From assembly GCF_000006405.1 (NCBI RefSeq), contig NW_003214508.1, positions 1,322,185 to 1,355,335 on the forward strand: a stretch of 33,151 nt of DNA, written 5' to 3'. A program made the position numbers and the translations under genes. This document shows positions 1-12,919 of the stretch, piece after piece (positions within the stretch are counted from its first letter, which is position 1; each line of letters starts with the position of its first letter). A model generated the notes under the pieces. That model worked only from the letters and a program-made list of their open reading frames with translations, had not been told where the DNA came from and searched no databases. The stretch comes from Perkinsus marinus ATCC 50983 (taxonomy: Eukaryota; Perkinsozoa; Perkinsida; Perkinsidae).

Positions 1-503
1 TGGGCAGAAGCTCATTAGTTGCCCATGCGACTTTGGCTGACTGTACGCGCTCTATTGCGGAACCGTCAATCAGCTTGATGCTGGAACCGTTACGGGGAGA
101 TTTGTCAAAGTTGGCTGCGGCAATTCGGGATTCGGCGTCGAAGGTTGGGCTACAAATCTTGGACGATCATAGCAGTAAGAAAATGATCGTTGACGGGGAT
201 CTGGTGGGAAGTCAGGTGAATGTCGAGATGCAGAATTTGGTAGATCACTTCGTTAGAATTCGCCAAGGAGTTCTCTCGGGAGAGAGCGCTAATCTTGACG
301 GTTTTTCCAAAGCCATACGGGCAGGTTTATATACTCTTTATCACAGTTTGTATACGTTGAGATTGTTTACCGACGATTGGGTGAAAATCGAGACGGTTAT
401 ACTCGGGTATAAACAGCTCAGTCCAAAACGGACGAGAGCCTTTAGTGGTGCCCCTAAGGAGATGGTTGACCGCGCTAGAACTCATGGGGTTAAGAAGTCG
501 TGA
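1..503 (+). CDS. FUSC-like membrane transporter, C-terminal part (array copy 0, cut by window start)
   Basis: This is the end of a gene that begins before the window. The frame is open from base 3 to the TGA at 501-503 and gives about 166 residues. It covers only the last soluble domain of the family. Motifs shared with copies 2 and 3 include GRSSLVAHATLADC near the start, SQVNVEMQ in the middle, YSLYTLR-type residues near LYTLYHSLYTLRLF, and the tail SGAPKEM...KKS, which is closest to the tail of copy 3. It therefore belongs to group A of the array. No membrane segment is inside the window. Function is inferred only from the whole paralogues downstream: a membrane exporter-like protein with an unknown substrate. 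Confidence 0.8.
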   Translation, partial: GRSSLVAHATLADCTRSIAEPSISLMLEPLRGDLSKLAAAIRDSASKVGLQILDDHSSKKMIVDGDLVGSQVNVEMQNLVDHFVRIRQGVLSGESANLDGFSKAIRAGLYTLYHSLYTLRLFTDDWVKIETVILGYKQLSPKRTRAFSGAPKEMVDRARTHGVKKS

Positions 504-694
504 ACTATGTGTTATATATTTCTGGTTGAACACCGCTACGTCTCAGAGTAGGATCAGCCTTGTCACTGGAACTGCTGTAATGACGACGAGCATACACTGT
601 AAGCCGAATAACTACATTTACGTTGTGAGCTTTCCTCTTGAGATTTGCCACTGTTGAGTTTTGTGCTTGCTGATACCGTCTCTGTGTGAACAGC

Positions 695-3600
695 ATGTCG
701 TTGTCTAGTACTCATGGTCTGCCCACCTTCACCAATTACCAGTTGGCCAATTCGATCTTCAGCAGTCTAGTGGCATGTGCGGTTGCCTCGGGCCAATTCT
801 TGCCGTGGTTTGGCGATCGCTTCAGCAATCAGTTATTCGTAATAGATGGGTGGGCGCTTTCTCGGTGATGGAATCTATGTTTGTCTAAACCATCACAACA
901 TCGTTACGACCTATAGTGAATTCAAGATAGCAAAGTACGGCTTACGTGTTCTGGGTGGGTGTAGTACGATAAGTCGGGGCTGCTAACTCTTCAATAGCAT
1001 TGTGTATCTGTAGGCACTCTCAACAGCATGGGCCTTGGCGTACACTTCGTTGGATTACTCTTACGCTGTGGACTTTGCCTGGAAGACCTACATAGGGGCA
1101 TGCATCGGGGCGGCTCTCGGGGCAATCCTAGTGTATGCTAGCGCACCTCTCAACAATGGGGTCTATAGCCCGGCTTGGGCTTGCCTATTCGGATTGCCAT
1201 TCTGTTTTATCTTGGCACTGGGGTGCCAGGGTAAGGCATCTGAAATATACTCCTATACAAGTGCTCTTTTGAGGATGTATAGCATTTTGGCATTCGGAGA
1301 AGGCGAGCCCTACAATAAAGGGTTGTTCATCATTCTTGTGGGATTTTTCTCGGATATGCTTCCAATGCTCATCGTTGCTGTACTCCACTGCTTTAATCTT
1401 TTGCCGTTGAAAAGCGCGGCGCCATTGCCTCGCTTTGAGGTGGCCTTGAAAGACTACTTGGAGCTGTCTGTTTTCCACTTGGCCGATGCGGTAGTCCACA
1501 AGAAGGAATTCGAGCGTAAGCGGAAGGACTTGGTTGAAGCGCATCGTGCAGTGATCAGAGGCGATGTACCGAAGGATCTGAAATTAGATGTTGCCAATAT
1601 AGTGGGTCTGCTATATGGTTTTCATATATGTACAACGGCTGAGGGGTTCGGCTCGCAAGCCAGGCATCATTTTTGGGAGCCTTTGCGGAGGGATATGTGG
1701 GAATTGGTTTCTCGAATTGGGTGCGTATTGGCTGAGGTTCCGGATGAAAAACTGATAGAAGATTTGAGAGCTTTGGGTCATCGAATGACTCTGCGTATCA
1801 AAAGTGTGACGGTAGAGTACAGCCGGCAAGCAGCTGATGCGAAGTGCTCGGTGTTTTCGGGGGAAAAGTTGGCCAGAATCGAGATGGGATTGCTCACTGT
1901 GCCACGGTGTAGCATTATAGTGGCGGATTATGTTCGGAAGAGACAGTTTAGGGATTCAGCTCATCGGGGTCCGATAATATGCCAGGTAATGCGGGGTAGT
2001 GTAGTGTTTAGTATGACTTGGCATTATGACCTCCCACGTGGAATTATGGCGCTGAAGTACCAGTTCTGTCATTGCGTGAATTATTCGGCGATGGCGTTAC
2101 GTTATGCAATATAAGTGTATGAAATTTGCATAGGAGGTAACTACTTGTGAGGTGAAGAGGAATTATGTTGTTCCTCGCAATGTTGGAGTATTGGTTCCCC
2201 CAGCTGAGTTCGAGAGTTTCCTTACTACGTTATTTACTTGTGAGTTCGGGTAGTGTGAAAGATTCTCATTGTCATCACCGCCCATTCCTCATGTGCATAT
2301 CCTTCCACCTGGGTGTTTCGTCTCAGTTACCAGTACCCTCCTATTTTCGAGACTTGAACGCCTGGACTAGGAAGCCGTGGTACCCGGCTAGCCTCTCTCG
2401 GTGGGAACGCATTCGGTATCCTCTACGACTGACCTTATGCCTTCAAGCAGTGGTTTGGCTGGCGGTCGCCTTAGCCACACGTTTTGAGGTTCTGGCGGCG
2501 GAGGGGTGGTGGATCATCGTACCTGCTATTTTGTGTAGTTTTGATGCGTTAGGCTTGACGCTATTAAAAGGCGGTCGAAGACTTTTTGGTATTTTCTTGG
2601 GTGGTGTACTCGCACTCATTCCATTGGCGATTCACGCTCTTAACCGGCCGGCCTTTTTGCTGGAGCTCTTTATTGTTGGTAGCATTACTAAGTTGCTCAC
2701 TGACTTTCCTAACATAGACTACACTGCATTGCAGACAGGGGTGACGTTCATCATAGTTGGCTTTGCTGATGGAATTAATCCGGAGTTGACCGAGCCAAAG
2801 CGCTTTGAACTGGCCGGTCTGCGTCTACTGTGTAACACGGGTGGCTTGGTCGTATTCTTGTTCATGACTGTACTTACTCGTCCACCGTATTCTGGTCATT
2901 TGCTAGCTAGGGCTACCTCAGTAGAGGTGGGGAGCATGACCGACTATGTAACTTCAGTGGTGAGAGCATTGCGAGCTAGACCGGAGGTTACGTTCCCTGA
3001 TAGGGTAGAGAAGGGATTGGCTCTACTTGATGCGGATGCTGCCAGAATAGCAAAGGTGCCGTCGGTGCAGGCTGAGGCTAGGGCTATGCGGGTACTACGG
3101 GTAACTACAACTGCTTGTGGGGTTAAACCAAAGAGGCTTATTGCGGCCCAAGCTGATATATCTAGTTTGTTGCATAGTGTTGCTGTTGTATTTACGGAAT
3201 TCCACAATTGCGATGTTAAAATGAGTTCGGCAGCGCATAGGCTACTACTGAAACCACTAACGAACCAGATGGAGGACTTTGAGATCGCTCTCGCGGGGTC
3301 GGCTGAGGAGCTGAAGACGGTTCTTACACGGCGGGTGTCAACTGCGAGAGCTATCGAAGTCACTCAGGAGGTCCTAGAAGCTTATCTGCGGCTAAGTGCA
3401 GCGTTTGAGAGCATTCGGACGAAATTGCTATTCAGACGTACATGGGCTACCTCGGGCGAAGTTATGGCGTCGACAAAACTAGCTGAGATTGTTTCTGATG
3501 GTGGAGGAGTTGCCGTGCATGTGGCCGTCTATACACTAGGGCATTTTGTAAAGGATTGGATAGCATTCGTGAACACCCTACTAGGCTCCGATATAAGGTT

Positions 3601-3730
3601 CCCCCATTCTCCGTTGGAGAGAAACCAAACGATTATGGACACTACGTCAAGCGGCAACGATCACACTGTTGCGGTAACCAGGTGCCAGTCTGAAGGCCTG
3701 GTGCTCCTGAGGGAGGTTGAGAAACTATAA
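695..3730 (+). CDS. FUSC/aromatic-acid-exporter-like transporter, array copy 1 (group B)
   Basis: Three exons are proposed: 695-838, 1014-1985 and 2327-3730, giving 839 residues. Both introns are phase 0 (839-1013, 175 nt, with a GCTAAC branch-like site; 1986-2326, 341 nt). Exon 1 gives the first membrane helix (SIFSSLVACAVASGQF). Exon 2 gives the rest of the first membrane block and a soluble helical region. Exon 3 starts at LPVPSYFRDLNAW and repeats the plan, with the signature KGGRRLFGIFLGGVLALI in the second membrane block. The C-terminal soluble domain carries the group B motif RTWA...ST...DGGGVAVH. The exon 3 frame stays open upstream to 2165, but that stretch has no paralogous counterpart and is read as intron. 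The substrate cannot be told; relatives export aromatic acids and other small organic acids. Localisation (plasma membrane or organelle) is unknown. Confidence 0.75.
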
Positions 3731-3983
3731 CATTCCTATGTAACACTCATGGGTGGTTATTGTAGCATTTGAGTATTTCAACGTATTCGGACCTCAACGG
3801 TCCCCTCCTGTTTGAACAGGCGGCGGCTTATTTGAATATTTTCCTGTCGCATTGACGTTATCTGCCTCGTTGGAGCTGAGCTGGTTGATGCAGCTGTTTT
3901 TGTGGAGAGACTCACGTGTTGCTTTTACAGTGTTCGGCCGAGTTTACATGTGGCAGGTGCATGTCAGTTGTGTGTGTGTTGTA

Positions 3984-6790
3984 ATGGTTCAGAGGCTACC
4001 ATCAGTGGATATGTATAAACTGCTTACTGCTGCATATGCAGGATTAATGGCTTGTCTCTGTTCTTGGGCGGTCTTCATTATGCCCCATGGACACGGCGCT
4101 AATATGACAGTAAGCATTTAGGCTTTTTGAATGAGCATCGCTCCGCTCAGGTACTGGCCCCTATATGGGCGTTGGTGTCAGCCTTCCTTAATCTCAATAC
4201 CAACTACGACCAATCATTGCGGTCGATAGTCGGGGCTCTCATCGGTCTCGGCTTGACGCAGCTTATAGCACTCGTTATATCCTCGGCATGGTCCTCTGGA
4301 TACAACGACTGGATCGGCGTCGTTGTGTGCTTCCCTGTGTGCTTTCTCTTGGGTATAGCTGATCCGGCTACAGGGTGTAAACTCTCGAAAGTGTTCCGTT
4401 CTGATGTTGCTATGGAGTCTATGTACATCCCATTGGCCTTCCCTAATGGGAAGCCTTTCCTGCATAGTTTACTTACCTCTGGAGCCTTCATCGTAGGCTC
4501 TGTGGAGACACTCATAGTTACTACAGTACTCAATGCATTCAACTTGTTGCCGCGACATGAGGTGCCGCCGATACCATCATTTGCTAAGAGGGCTGCTGAT
4601 TACTACGAGACCTTGTCCACTTACTGCACCAGCGGAATGCAACATGCTGGGTTTATTGATCGTCAGAGGGCGGTGTTTGAGGAAGCATGGAGGGCAGCAT
4701 CTAGAGCTGCCCCTACACCAGAGCTGAGGAGTGTGATATATCGTATGGCTGCAGAGTTGATTGCTCTTAGAACTACACTGAGGGATGGCGCGTATAGTCC
4801 GGATATTTTGGAGTACATTTGGCACCCGCTGGTGCCGAACATAGTGGAGCTCAGACTGGAGACTGTTTACTGGTTGCGATTAACTGGGATTGAAATTTCT
4901 GATGATGAAATCGTATTGGAAACTGGTCTTGTTGGATTGGCGAACCAAATGAAGGAGCGCCTTAACGAGCAGTCGCTGGTCTATGGCATGAAGGTGTTCT
5001 CGGGCGAGTCTTCACTTTCGCCTGCTACTGACAGTGTGCGGTTCCAATTCGCCATGTCATTGATCGCTCGGTTCGCGGTGTTAGCGGATAACTTTCGCAC
5101 GTTGGTACGAGAATATGAGAAGTCGCTGCCTGAGGCTAAGGGATGGGTGAGTTTGTGAGCGAGAGTAGCTTGTTAGATCCAACTAGGGAGTTTGTGACAA
5201 AATTAAATTCTGTGAAAAATATTGTTGGTTTTTGTATGGTTCTATCCTTAATCCTGTGTAAGTTTTCATAATGTAGTGAGGAACTTCTGAGCTCAGCTGA
5301 GGAAACCAAAAACATATGTTTCTAGTGTGCCGTTCACCAGTAAGCACTGTTCTACTTTATTTCAGTTCCACTGGCCGTCACGACTTCGACAGTATTTGGC
5401 TGGTTGCATGAAGTATTGGGTTAACTGGTGGCGCCTGCCATTCTTTGCCTATGGGAACATGACGTTAGCTCAAAGATTCGTCCACCCCTTGAGGCTTTCT
5501 ATTACTATAACAGCATTCGCACTTCCCTTAGTAGCCTGGGCACACCAGAATTCTATCGTGGAGATATACGGCTTCTGGGCGCTGGTGCCAATACTATTTT
5601 GCTTTCTCCAAACGCCGGGAGCATCTCTTGTTAAAGGCACTAGAAGGATTGTCGGAACCATATTGGCGGCAGCGCTCGCCATTGTATGTGTGTCTGTGCA
5701 CCCGTATTCTCCCGCTGCGTTCGTGGTTGAGATGTTTGTTATTACGTTTGTTGGTAAGCTTGGCAGCCTCTATGCGAGCATCGACTACGGTGGTACGGTA
5801 TTTGCATTTACGTGGATGCTGGTGGGAATAATTCCGACATTAGGCAAGGACGAGAGCCGGCAAGATATGATCTTGTGGTCGCTCTGGCGAGTTGCCATGA
5901 CTTTGATTGGTACCATCGGTGGCACTATAGTGTCTATGTTTGTGTTCCCAACATTTGCCATGCAGAATCTGAATCGCGAGTCGGCCCATGAACTGCTTGA
6001 GCAAGCCGATCTGGTGGCACGTGCTGTAGAGCAGCTGTGTAGTCTCGAGAAGGGGCCTTCGGTGAATCCTGAGGACCGGGCGGTGGAGGGCGGAGACGAG
6101 TTCTTCAGATCGAGTGATACTCGTTTTGCCCTCCTGCCTGATGCTAAGGCTGAGGCTATCGTTTTGGACAAGACTGCGTTCGTGGACGATACTACTCGTG
6201 CTGTGCTGAGTGCGCAGGAGAAGATTGACAGTATGGGGAGAAGCGCTCTGGTGGCACACACAACGTTGGCGGACTGTGCTCGTCGTTTGGGTGAGCCTTC
6301 AATATCTAACCTTCTTGCGCCCTTGAGAGATGATCTCTATAAGTTGGCAACATCACTGAGGGACTCTGCATCGCAAGTAGCATTGACTATTCTGGACGAC
6401 TCGTGGCGACCAGCGGCTGGTGGGGGTAAGGAGACTACTCGTGGTCGTTTGAGGAGCAGCCAGGTGAATGTTGAGATGCAACGAATAATCGACATATTTG
6501 TGAAACGTAGGGAAGACATACTGGCTGGTGAGGAACGCGATATTGAAGGCTGGTCACGAGTAGTGAAGTCGGGTTGTTATTCTCTTTATCACGCAATCTA
6601 CACCATGCGAGTGTTTTGTGATGACTGGGTCCATATAGAGACTATAGTATTGGGGTTGGCACCAGTAGTCCAGATGAGAGCTCGTGCACTCAGCGGCGCG
6701 TACATACCTGAAGCTAATTTCACGGCACTCACTGGTCACAGTGCTGTTAGAAATTTCACGGAAAAAATGAAGAGTGAGAGCGGCAGTTGA
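3984..6790 (+). CDS. FUSC/aromatic-acid-exporter-like transporter, array copy 2 (group A)
   Basis: Exons 3984-4109, 4151-5146 and 5366-6790 give 848 residues. Intron 1 is only 41 nt (4110-4150) and intron 2 is 219 nt (5147-5365); both are phase 0. The ATG at 3984 was chosen because MVQRLPSVDMYKLL matches the start of copy 3 (MVERLPSIPVYKLL). The first membrane block includes RSIVGALIGLGL and DWIGVVVCFPVCFLLGIAD. The second includes HPLRLSITITAFALPLVAWA and LVKGTRRIVGTILAAALA. The last soluble domain has the group A segment PSVNPED...GDEFF.SSD...LLPDAKAEA and the SQVNVEMQ motif. Copies 2 and 3 are the most similar whole pair in the array. The C-terminus (ALSGAYIPEANF) differs from copies 0 and 3. 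Confidence 0.82.
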
Positions 6791-7045
6791 TTTCCGTGTA
6801 GAGTACACGGTTTTGTGGTTGGGGGCCACGTCAAGGGCATGTTTATCTGCTATTCAGAGGCCATTAATATTAACTGTGTTGTCATTATGATTGTCTCAGC
6901 TTTAATACGTTTCACTTACCGATCGCTGTTAGTTGGAATGGGCGAATCGTTTTGAGTCGGTCCTTGCTGGCGAGGATGCTTAGATGATTCCTGGGAGTTG
7001 GTGGAGATTTGCCGATTTCAGATTCCTGTTTCTGTTAATTCATTT

Positions 7046-9637
7046 ATGGTCGAACGACTACCTTCTATACCGGTATATAAGCTGCTTACGGCCCTATACA
7101 CGGGCGTTATGGCATGCCTGTGTTCGTGGACTATCTTCATAGCGCCTGAGGGGCGTGGTGCAAATATGACTGTAACAAGAGTAGCGGCCCACTTGTTGTT
7201 TTGGGAGTATTGCGGGTCAGGTACTGGCGCCTATTTGGGCATTGGTTTCGTCCTTCCTCAACATTCATGATAACTACGATCAGTCTTGTAGGTCGGTCGT
7301 AGGGGCCTTCATCGGGCTCTTCTTCACAGAGCTTATCGCTATCATTATCACAGCCGGAAACACCGTGGAGTACAGCGACTGGATTGGTGTTGCTGTAGCC
7401 TTTCCGGTGTGCTTTTTAATGGCACTGGGTGATGTGGCGACTGGGAGTAAATTGTCGCTCCTGTTCCGTTCTGATGTTGCTATGGAGAGCATGTATATCC
7501 CCCTAGCTTTCCCTAATGGAAGGCCGTTTCTTCACGGTGCGCTCACTGCTGGTGCTTTCATGGTGGGCTCATCTGAGTCCTTCATCGCCACTAGTATTCT
7601 CAACGCGTTTAATCTCCTCCCGCGAAAGGACTTACCGGCCTTGCCAGTTTTTGCAAAGCGGGCTGCTGACTACTACGAGACTCTGACGGCGTATTGGACC
7701 AGCGGCATGGAACACGCTGATTTCATCGATCGGCAGAGGGCGGCCTTTGAGGAGTCTTGGAGAGCAGCTTCTAGAGAGGCGCCGACTCCTGAGCTGAGGA
7801 GTGTGATATACCGTATGGCCTCGGGCTTGATCGCTTTGAGGGATACTATGAATGATGGTCGCTACAGTGAAGATATGCTCGAGCACATATGGCACCCTTT
7901 GATGCCGGATATAGTGGACCTGAGGCTAGAAGTCGTGTACTGGCTGAGGACAACGGCTAAGCCCATCTCGGATGACAAGGAGATCGAACAAACCGATTTG
8001 ATGAATCTCGCTACTGAGCTCAGTAGTAGGCTGAGTCAAGCGTCTATTTCGTATAGTGAGAAGGTCGTTGAAGGAGAGTCTTCGTTGTCTCCTGCGAACG
8101 ATATTGTAAGATTCCAGTTTGCCATGTCGCTGATCGCCAAGTTTGCAGTGATGTCCGATGAGTTCTACAATTTGGTTCGCCGTCAACAGAAGCAAACCGC
8201 GCACTCACTGAAATGGGTAAGTGACTCATTTTCCGGTCCGGTGTAGTTTTAATGATTGTTTGTTATTTTCAGTACAACTGGTGGGGTCGTCTGTGTCGGT
8301 ATCTATCTGAATGCAAGGCGTATTGGATCCATTGGTGGCATTTACCTTTCTGGGCATTTGGCAATATGACCCTCAGGCAAAGGCTGGTACATCCATTGAG
8401 ACTGTCTATCACGATCACCGTATTCGCTTTCCCCCTTGTTGCATGGGCCCATAACGAAACGGTGGTGGAGATGTTCGGATTCTGGGCGCTGGTACCCTTG
8501 TTATTCTGCTTCTTGAGTACACCTGGTGCTTCACTGGTCAAAGGAACCAGGCGTATCATCGGCACTATTTTGGCGGCATGTTTGGGTATGATCTGCATTG
8601 AGGCAAACTACAACAGTGTCCCTGCCTTCGTTGTGGAGATGTTTGTCATAGTGTCCATTGGCAAGCTCGGTGCCCTGTACACTAATATCGACTACGCTGG
8701 CACTGTGTTTGCGTTCACGTGGATGCTCGTTGGTATCATCCCCACCTTGGGGTCAGAGCCCACTGAAAACGACATGATCAGCTGGGCTTTGTGGCGCCTG
8801 TTGATGACTATGATTGGCACTGTGGGCAATATGGTCGTAGCCACATTTGTGTTCCCTACGTTCGCTTTTGATAAACTGAATCGCGAGACCGCACACGAGT
8901 TGATTGCTCAGTCGCAGTTGGTGTCTATGGCCGTGGAGCAGCTGTGTGCTGTTGCCAAGGGCCCATCAGTTAACCCTGAAGATAAACGTGTTGAGAGCGG
9001 TGATGAGTTCTTTAAGTCGAGTGACTGCAGATATCAGCTTTTGCCAGATGCTAAGGCTGAGGCGCTGGTCCTCCATAGGACTACTTTCATCGATGAGACC
9101 ACGCATGCTGTGATAAGGTCTCAGTATGACATTGACATGATGGGCCGGTCAGCGATGGTGGCGCATACTAACATTGCTGATTGCACGCGACAGATCGCTG
9201 ACCCGACGATCTCGTTGCTCTTGGACCCTCTACGAGAGAGTCTCCACAAGGTGGCGGTAGCGTTGAACGATTCATCGTCAAAGATGGCGCTGAAAATTCT
9301 GGACCAGTCTAAGAGGAGTCGCACTAGGAGTGGTTCGTTAGAAATGTCGACTGAAGGCAGCCAGGTTAACGTTGAGATGCAGAGGGCTCTGGATATCTTC
9401 GTCGCGAGAAGGGAAGTGATGCTCTCGGGTGAGACGAAGAACCTTGCTAGCTGGGCTAGTGCTATTCAAGGCGGCCTGTATGGTCTGTTCCATTCGCTGT
9501 ATACTCTGCGTGTATTCGTTGATGAATGGGTGCATATGGAGAGTGTGATACTGAACCTCAAGCCGGCTAGCAGGAGGTCACGTGCCCTAACTGGTGCCCC
9601 GGAGGACTGGACCAGAGATGTTGCTAAGAAGTCATGA
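7046..9637 (+). CDS. FUSC/aromatic-acid-exporter-like transporter, array copy 3 (group A)
   Basis: Exons 7046-7171, 7221-8216 and 8273-9637 give 828 residues. The introns are 49 and 56 nt, phase 0, with clean signals (GTAACA..GTCAG; GTAAGT..TTTTCAG). Exons 1 and 2 have exactly the same lengths as in copy 2 (126 and 996 nt), which supports both models. Membrane segments by eye: residues about 10-32, 43-57, 65-86, 92-112 and 135-165 in the first half. In the second half they are about 414-434, 443-457, 468-480, 485-510, 520-535 and 550-575. LVKGTRRIIGTILAA lies near residue 465, the position where FUSC proteins have an R..GT..GA-type motif. Two soluble, alpha-helix-rich regions follow the membrane blocks (about 170-374 and 580-828). 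The predicted role is export of small organic anions; the substrate is not inferable. Confidence 0.82.
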
Positions 9638-10070
9638 CATGCTCCAAGAAGGGATACCGGTGTCGTTGGTGTCACGTTATTTGCGTTTTTATCGGTTATT
9701 CGAATCAGCAACAAGTTCTTTATGGAACCAAGTTCACCACGTCCTGTACAATGTGTAGTTGTTTCTTCTGTCCTGTCGTCCTGAACCCTACTGCTTTAGC
9801 GAGCGAGTATTTCGCTGTTCTTAGAGAGGCCTTAGTTGGACATGTGTGCTGGTGGGTTCACTACAGTATGTGCGAGTTGTTAGTGATGTATATGTGTTAC
9901 CGTCTTCGATACATACCATTGTGTGGATGAAAGCGTTTTCTATATGTTGTTCAAGCTTGTTTCTGGTTACTGCAGATTCGTATCCGTCGAAGTAATATTC
10001 GTTTCCAATACACTGACATGTGGGGTTGGTTGTTGAACTCACTGGTCAGGCCTCAGGTTGTGATTTAAGT
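9638..10070 (+). other. intergenic gap between array copies 3 and 4
   Basis: No convincing gene is seen. Several short open frames lack family resemblance. An AG at 10055-10056, 15 bases before the copy 4 ATG, could serve as a splice or trans-splice acceptor. No repeats or RNA genes were recognised. Confidence 0.4.
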
Positions 10071-12919
10071 ATGGCAAGGAGGACCGCTAGTGCGCCAGCT
10101 AGCTGCAGTGTTCCTACCTACCCCCGGTACCGTGTACGAGTATCACTCTATTCTGGGTTTATCGCGTGTATCTGCGCGGTGCCACAGTTCTTGCCTACCA
10201 TACAGGAGAATCTCTTGCAACATATCTATGTAAGCTGATAGTGATCGCGTCGTTAGCCATGGTTCATGGAGTCAGGTTCTCGGAATAATGTATGCTATGA
10301 TATCTGCATCGTTGGATCCCAACATGTTCATGAACATGTCGTGGCGTCTGTGCATAGCCGTCTGTGCTGGTTCTTCAGTGGGCTACTTGATCGTCCTCCT
10401 AGAAACGGCTATGGGTGGCGGAGTCTACAACCCTTATTATGGTGTGCTTATTGCCTTCCCCTTCTTCTTCGTATCCGACCTGGCCGAGGCCAGCTCGAAG
10501 TGCAAGCTGTCCCAACTGTTCTCGTACATTTCCAGCAGTCTGATGTTGGTATCTGTGGTGGCGTTCTCGGGTCCAGTAGCCCGCAAGTGTCTCTACTCGG
10601 CACTATTCTCTGGGGTCATGTCTCTGGTTGTACCAGTTACGATCACAGGAGTGCTCAATGTGTTGGGTCTGCTCCCTCGTATTGCGCCTGAGCCCATGTG
10701 TGCGTTTGAGGTCGCTGCTGGCAACTTGTTCAGATCGAACGCCTGCTACATATTGGATGGTGATCTCCATAAACGTGAGTTAGATGAGCAGCGGCGGTCG
10801 CTTGTAAATGCACGTAAAACTGTTCTGGCGAGTGTCACTGATGGCGACCTTCGGTTGTGTATTTTCCGAATGACCAGTACGTTGTATGGCTTGCGACGTG
10901 CTGCACGGTGGGAACCCTTCAGCGAGGCCGCTGTCACACACTTGTGGGGGCCGATGCAAATGGAGTTGAGGAGACTGATGACGTTCGTGACCGCCTTGCT
11001 AAAGCACGAGGTGGAATTGGACGATATTCCGAATTTGAGATCAGCGGCTAGAAATGCTGTGATAAGGATCAAAAAGATCAGCATTGAATATAGTCGATCG
11101 GTAGCTGACCAGAAGTCCGTTGTGATTTCTGCCAGAGAGATGGCTCGGGTAGAGTTTGCCATGTTGGCTATACCAAGATTTGCGCTCCTTGTTGACCAGT
11201 ACTTCGACCTCAAAGCGCAGCGAAGCTCACCAAAGCCGTCGCTGATGAGATATGTGAGTCCTGGAATGGGGAACGCGATTGTGCTACTGTCCTATGCAGT
11301 GTTGGAATATATGTTCGCTGTTATCAGTTGAGCGGTTTACTCACTAACTAAAGAAGTTTACACATATATTCGGGTAGAAGTGTATAGGAAATTAATAAGA
11401 ATTTCTTCGTTTTGTCACCAATACATGTAGTTGACCATGTGCATATTTTCTCACACTGTTTCTCCGTACCGTATATGAACTAAGTGAGAGCACGTGTTTT
11501 TAGATACCACTTTCCCCGCCGCTGAGACATCCTATCAAGTTCCTCAAGCAACCTTTCTGGCCGCCAGGAACGTCGTTGAAGGACAAGTTTGGCTTCCCTT
11601 TGAGATTGTCTATTTGCACCACGATCATTGCCGAGATAACTTTAGCACTCGGGGAAGTGTATCCTATTCTGCTCACTGAGGGCTTATGGGTGACCCTTCC
11701 GGTCCTTACTTGTTTCCTACCCACGGTTGGTTGGACATTAGGAAAGGGTCTCCGACGTATGCTTGGGGTAACACTCGGAGGTGTGTTGGCGATACTTGCG
11801 GTTTACGTTAATCCTATGGACCCTCCTGCGGTCATGGTCGAGCTCTTCATAATGGCGGCATTGGGGAAGTTCTATACGATGGACCCGAGAATTGGTTATC
11901 TCGGATTTCAGACCACTGCCACTTTCGCTGTCGTAGGTGTTTGTAATGCTCTCGACCCTACGATGGATGACCATGAACGATTACATCTCGCGTTAATTCG
12001 AATGCTCTTCACACTGGTTGGACTGGCAATCGCTATATCACTCTGCCTTATATCGTTTCCTTCTTTTTGTGGTCAACGTCTAGCACGGCAGACCGCCAAA
12101 GAACTGTCTTGCGCTTCGTCGATCGTATCTTCCTTAGTGGAGGGTATGGTTGCGGGGAAGCATGACGGTTCGAAAGATTCGGAGGAGGAGGAGCACCACC
12201 CGATTCCTACTATGGTCGAGGTTGGGGCGATCCTATTGAAAGAGGACAACTGTCGCCTTGCCGAACAACGTTGGTTGCGCGAGGAAGCTACTTATATGCG
12301 TGTGGTTCACATAAGATCCACACGTTGCGCTGTGACTCCCAAGTGCTTGAGTTTCGCTCAAGACGAGGTCACCAGGCTGAGCAGGAGTGCAGTAGTGGTA
12401 AGTCAAGTTTTCTGGAGTTGCAATGAGAGGATGAGTGCGGCGACTGACCGTCTCCTTCTGGACCCGATTCGTCCACTACTACGCGATGTTGCGATGCAGC
12501 TTGTGAAATCTTCTATTGAGCTCGATCGTTGTCTACGTAGTAATGTTAAAACAGAGCAAGCGATGCGAGCGGCTGAGGACACTTTAGAGGCGATGCTTTA
12601 TTTGTATGCTAAGTTTGACGAGAATAGGACTAAGTTGTTATTCAAGCGGACCTGGGCCGCCGAAGATGAGGTTACTGATTCAACTCACATGATCCAAGTG
12701 ATCAGCAGTGGTGGAGGTGTTGGCGTACATGAAGCTATCCATGCGATAAACGTGTTCGTCGAGGATTGGGTGGCTGTGGTGAATGAGCTTCTGGGATGCC
12801 AGTTGAGCCCACCACATGCGCCGGTTGAGGAGAGTGTGATATCATGGGGAAGCCTCGACACCAGTGCAGAATCGCTCGATGGAATAATCAGGAAAAGAGC
12901 TGAAACCTGTGCATATTGA
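10071..12919 (+). CDS. FUSC/aromatic-acid-exporter-like transporter, array copy 4 (group B)
   Basis: Exons 10071-10229, 10276-11253 and 11504-12919 give 850 residues. Intron 1 is 46 nt (10230-10275) and intron 2 is 250 nt (11254-11503); both are phase 0. The N-terminus is longer than in group A (MARRTASAPASCSVPTYPRY) before the first helix. Exon 3 opens with IPLSPPLRHPIKFLKQPFWP, alignable to IPIHPVLWRLSAWIKEPFYP of copy 5. The membrane-block signature is GKGLRRMLGVTLGGVLAIL, followed by P.AVMVELFIM. A Glu-rich stretch (KDSEEEEHH) in the last soluble domain is private to this copy. The group B motif RTWAAEDEVTDST...SGGGVGVHE is intact. The nearest relative in the array is copy 5. Confidence 0.78.

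Noticed and set aside
2165-2326. Open extension upstream of exon 3 in copy 1
   Set aside because: The residues have no counterpart in any paralogue, and a TCTCAG acceptor stands exactly where homology begins.
1035-3730. Each transporter read as two adjacent genes (an N-half gene and a C-half gene)
   Set aside because: Copy 6 is one continuous frame through both halves. In all other copies the halves are joined by phase-0 introns with good splice signals at the same place, so they are single genes.
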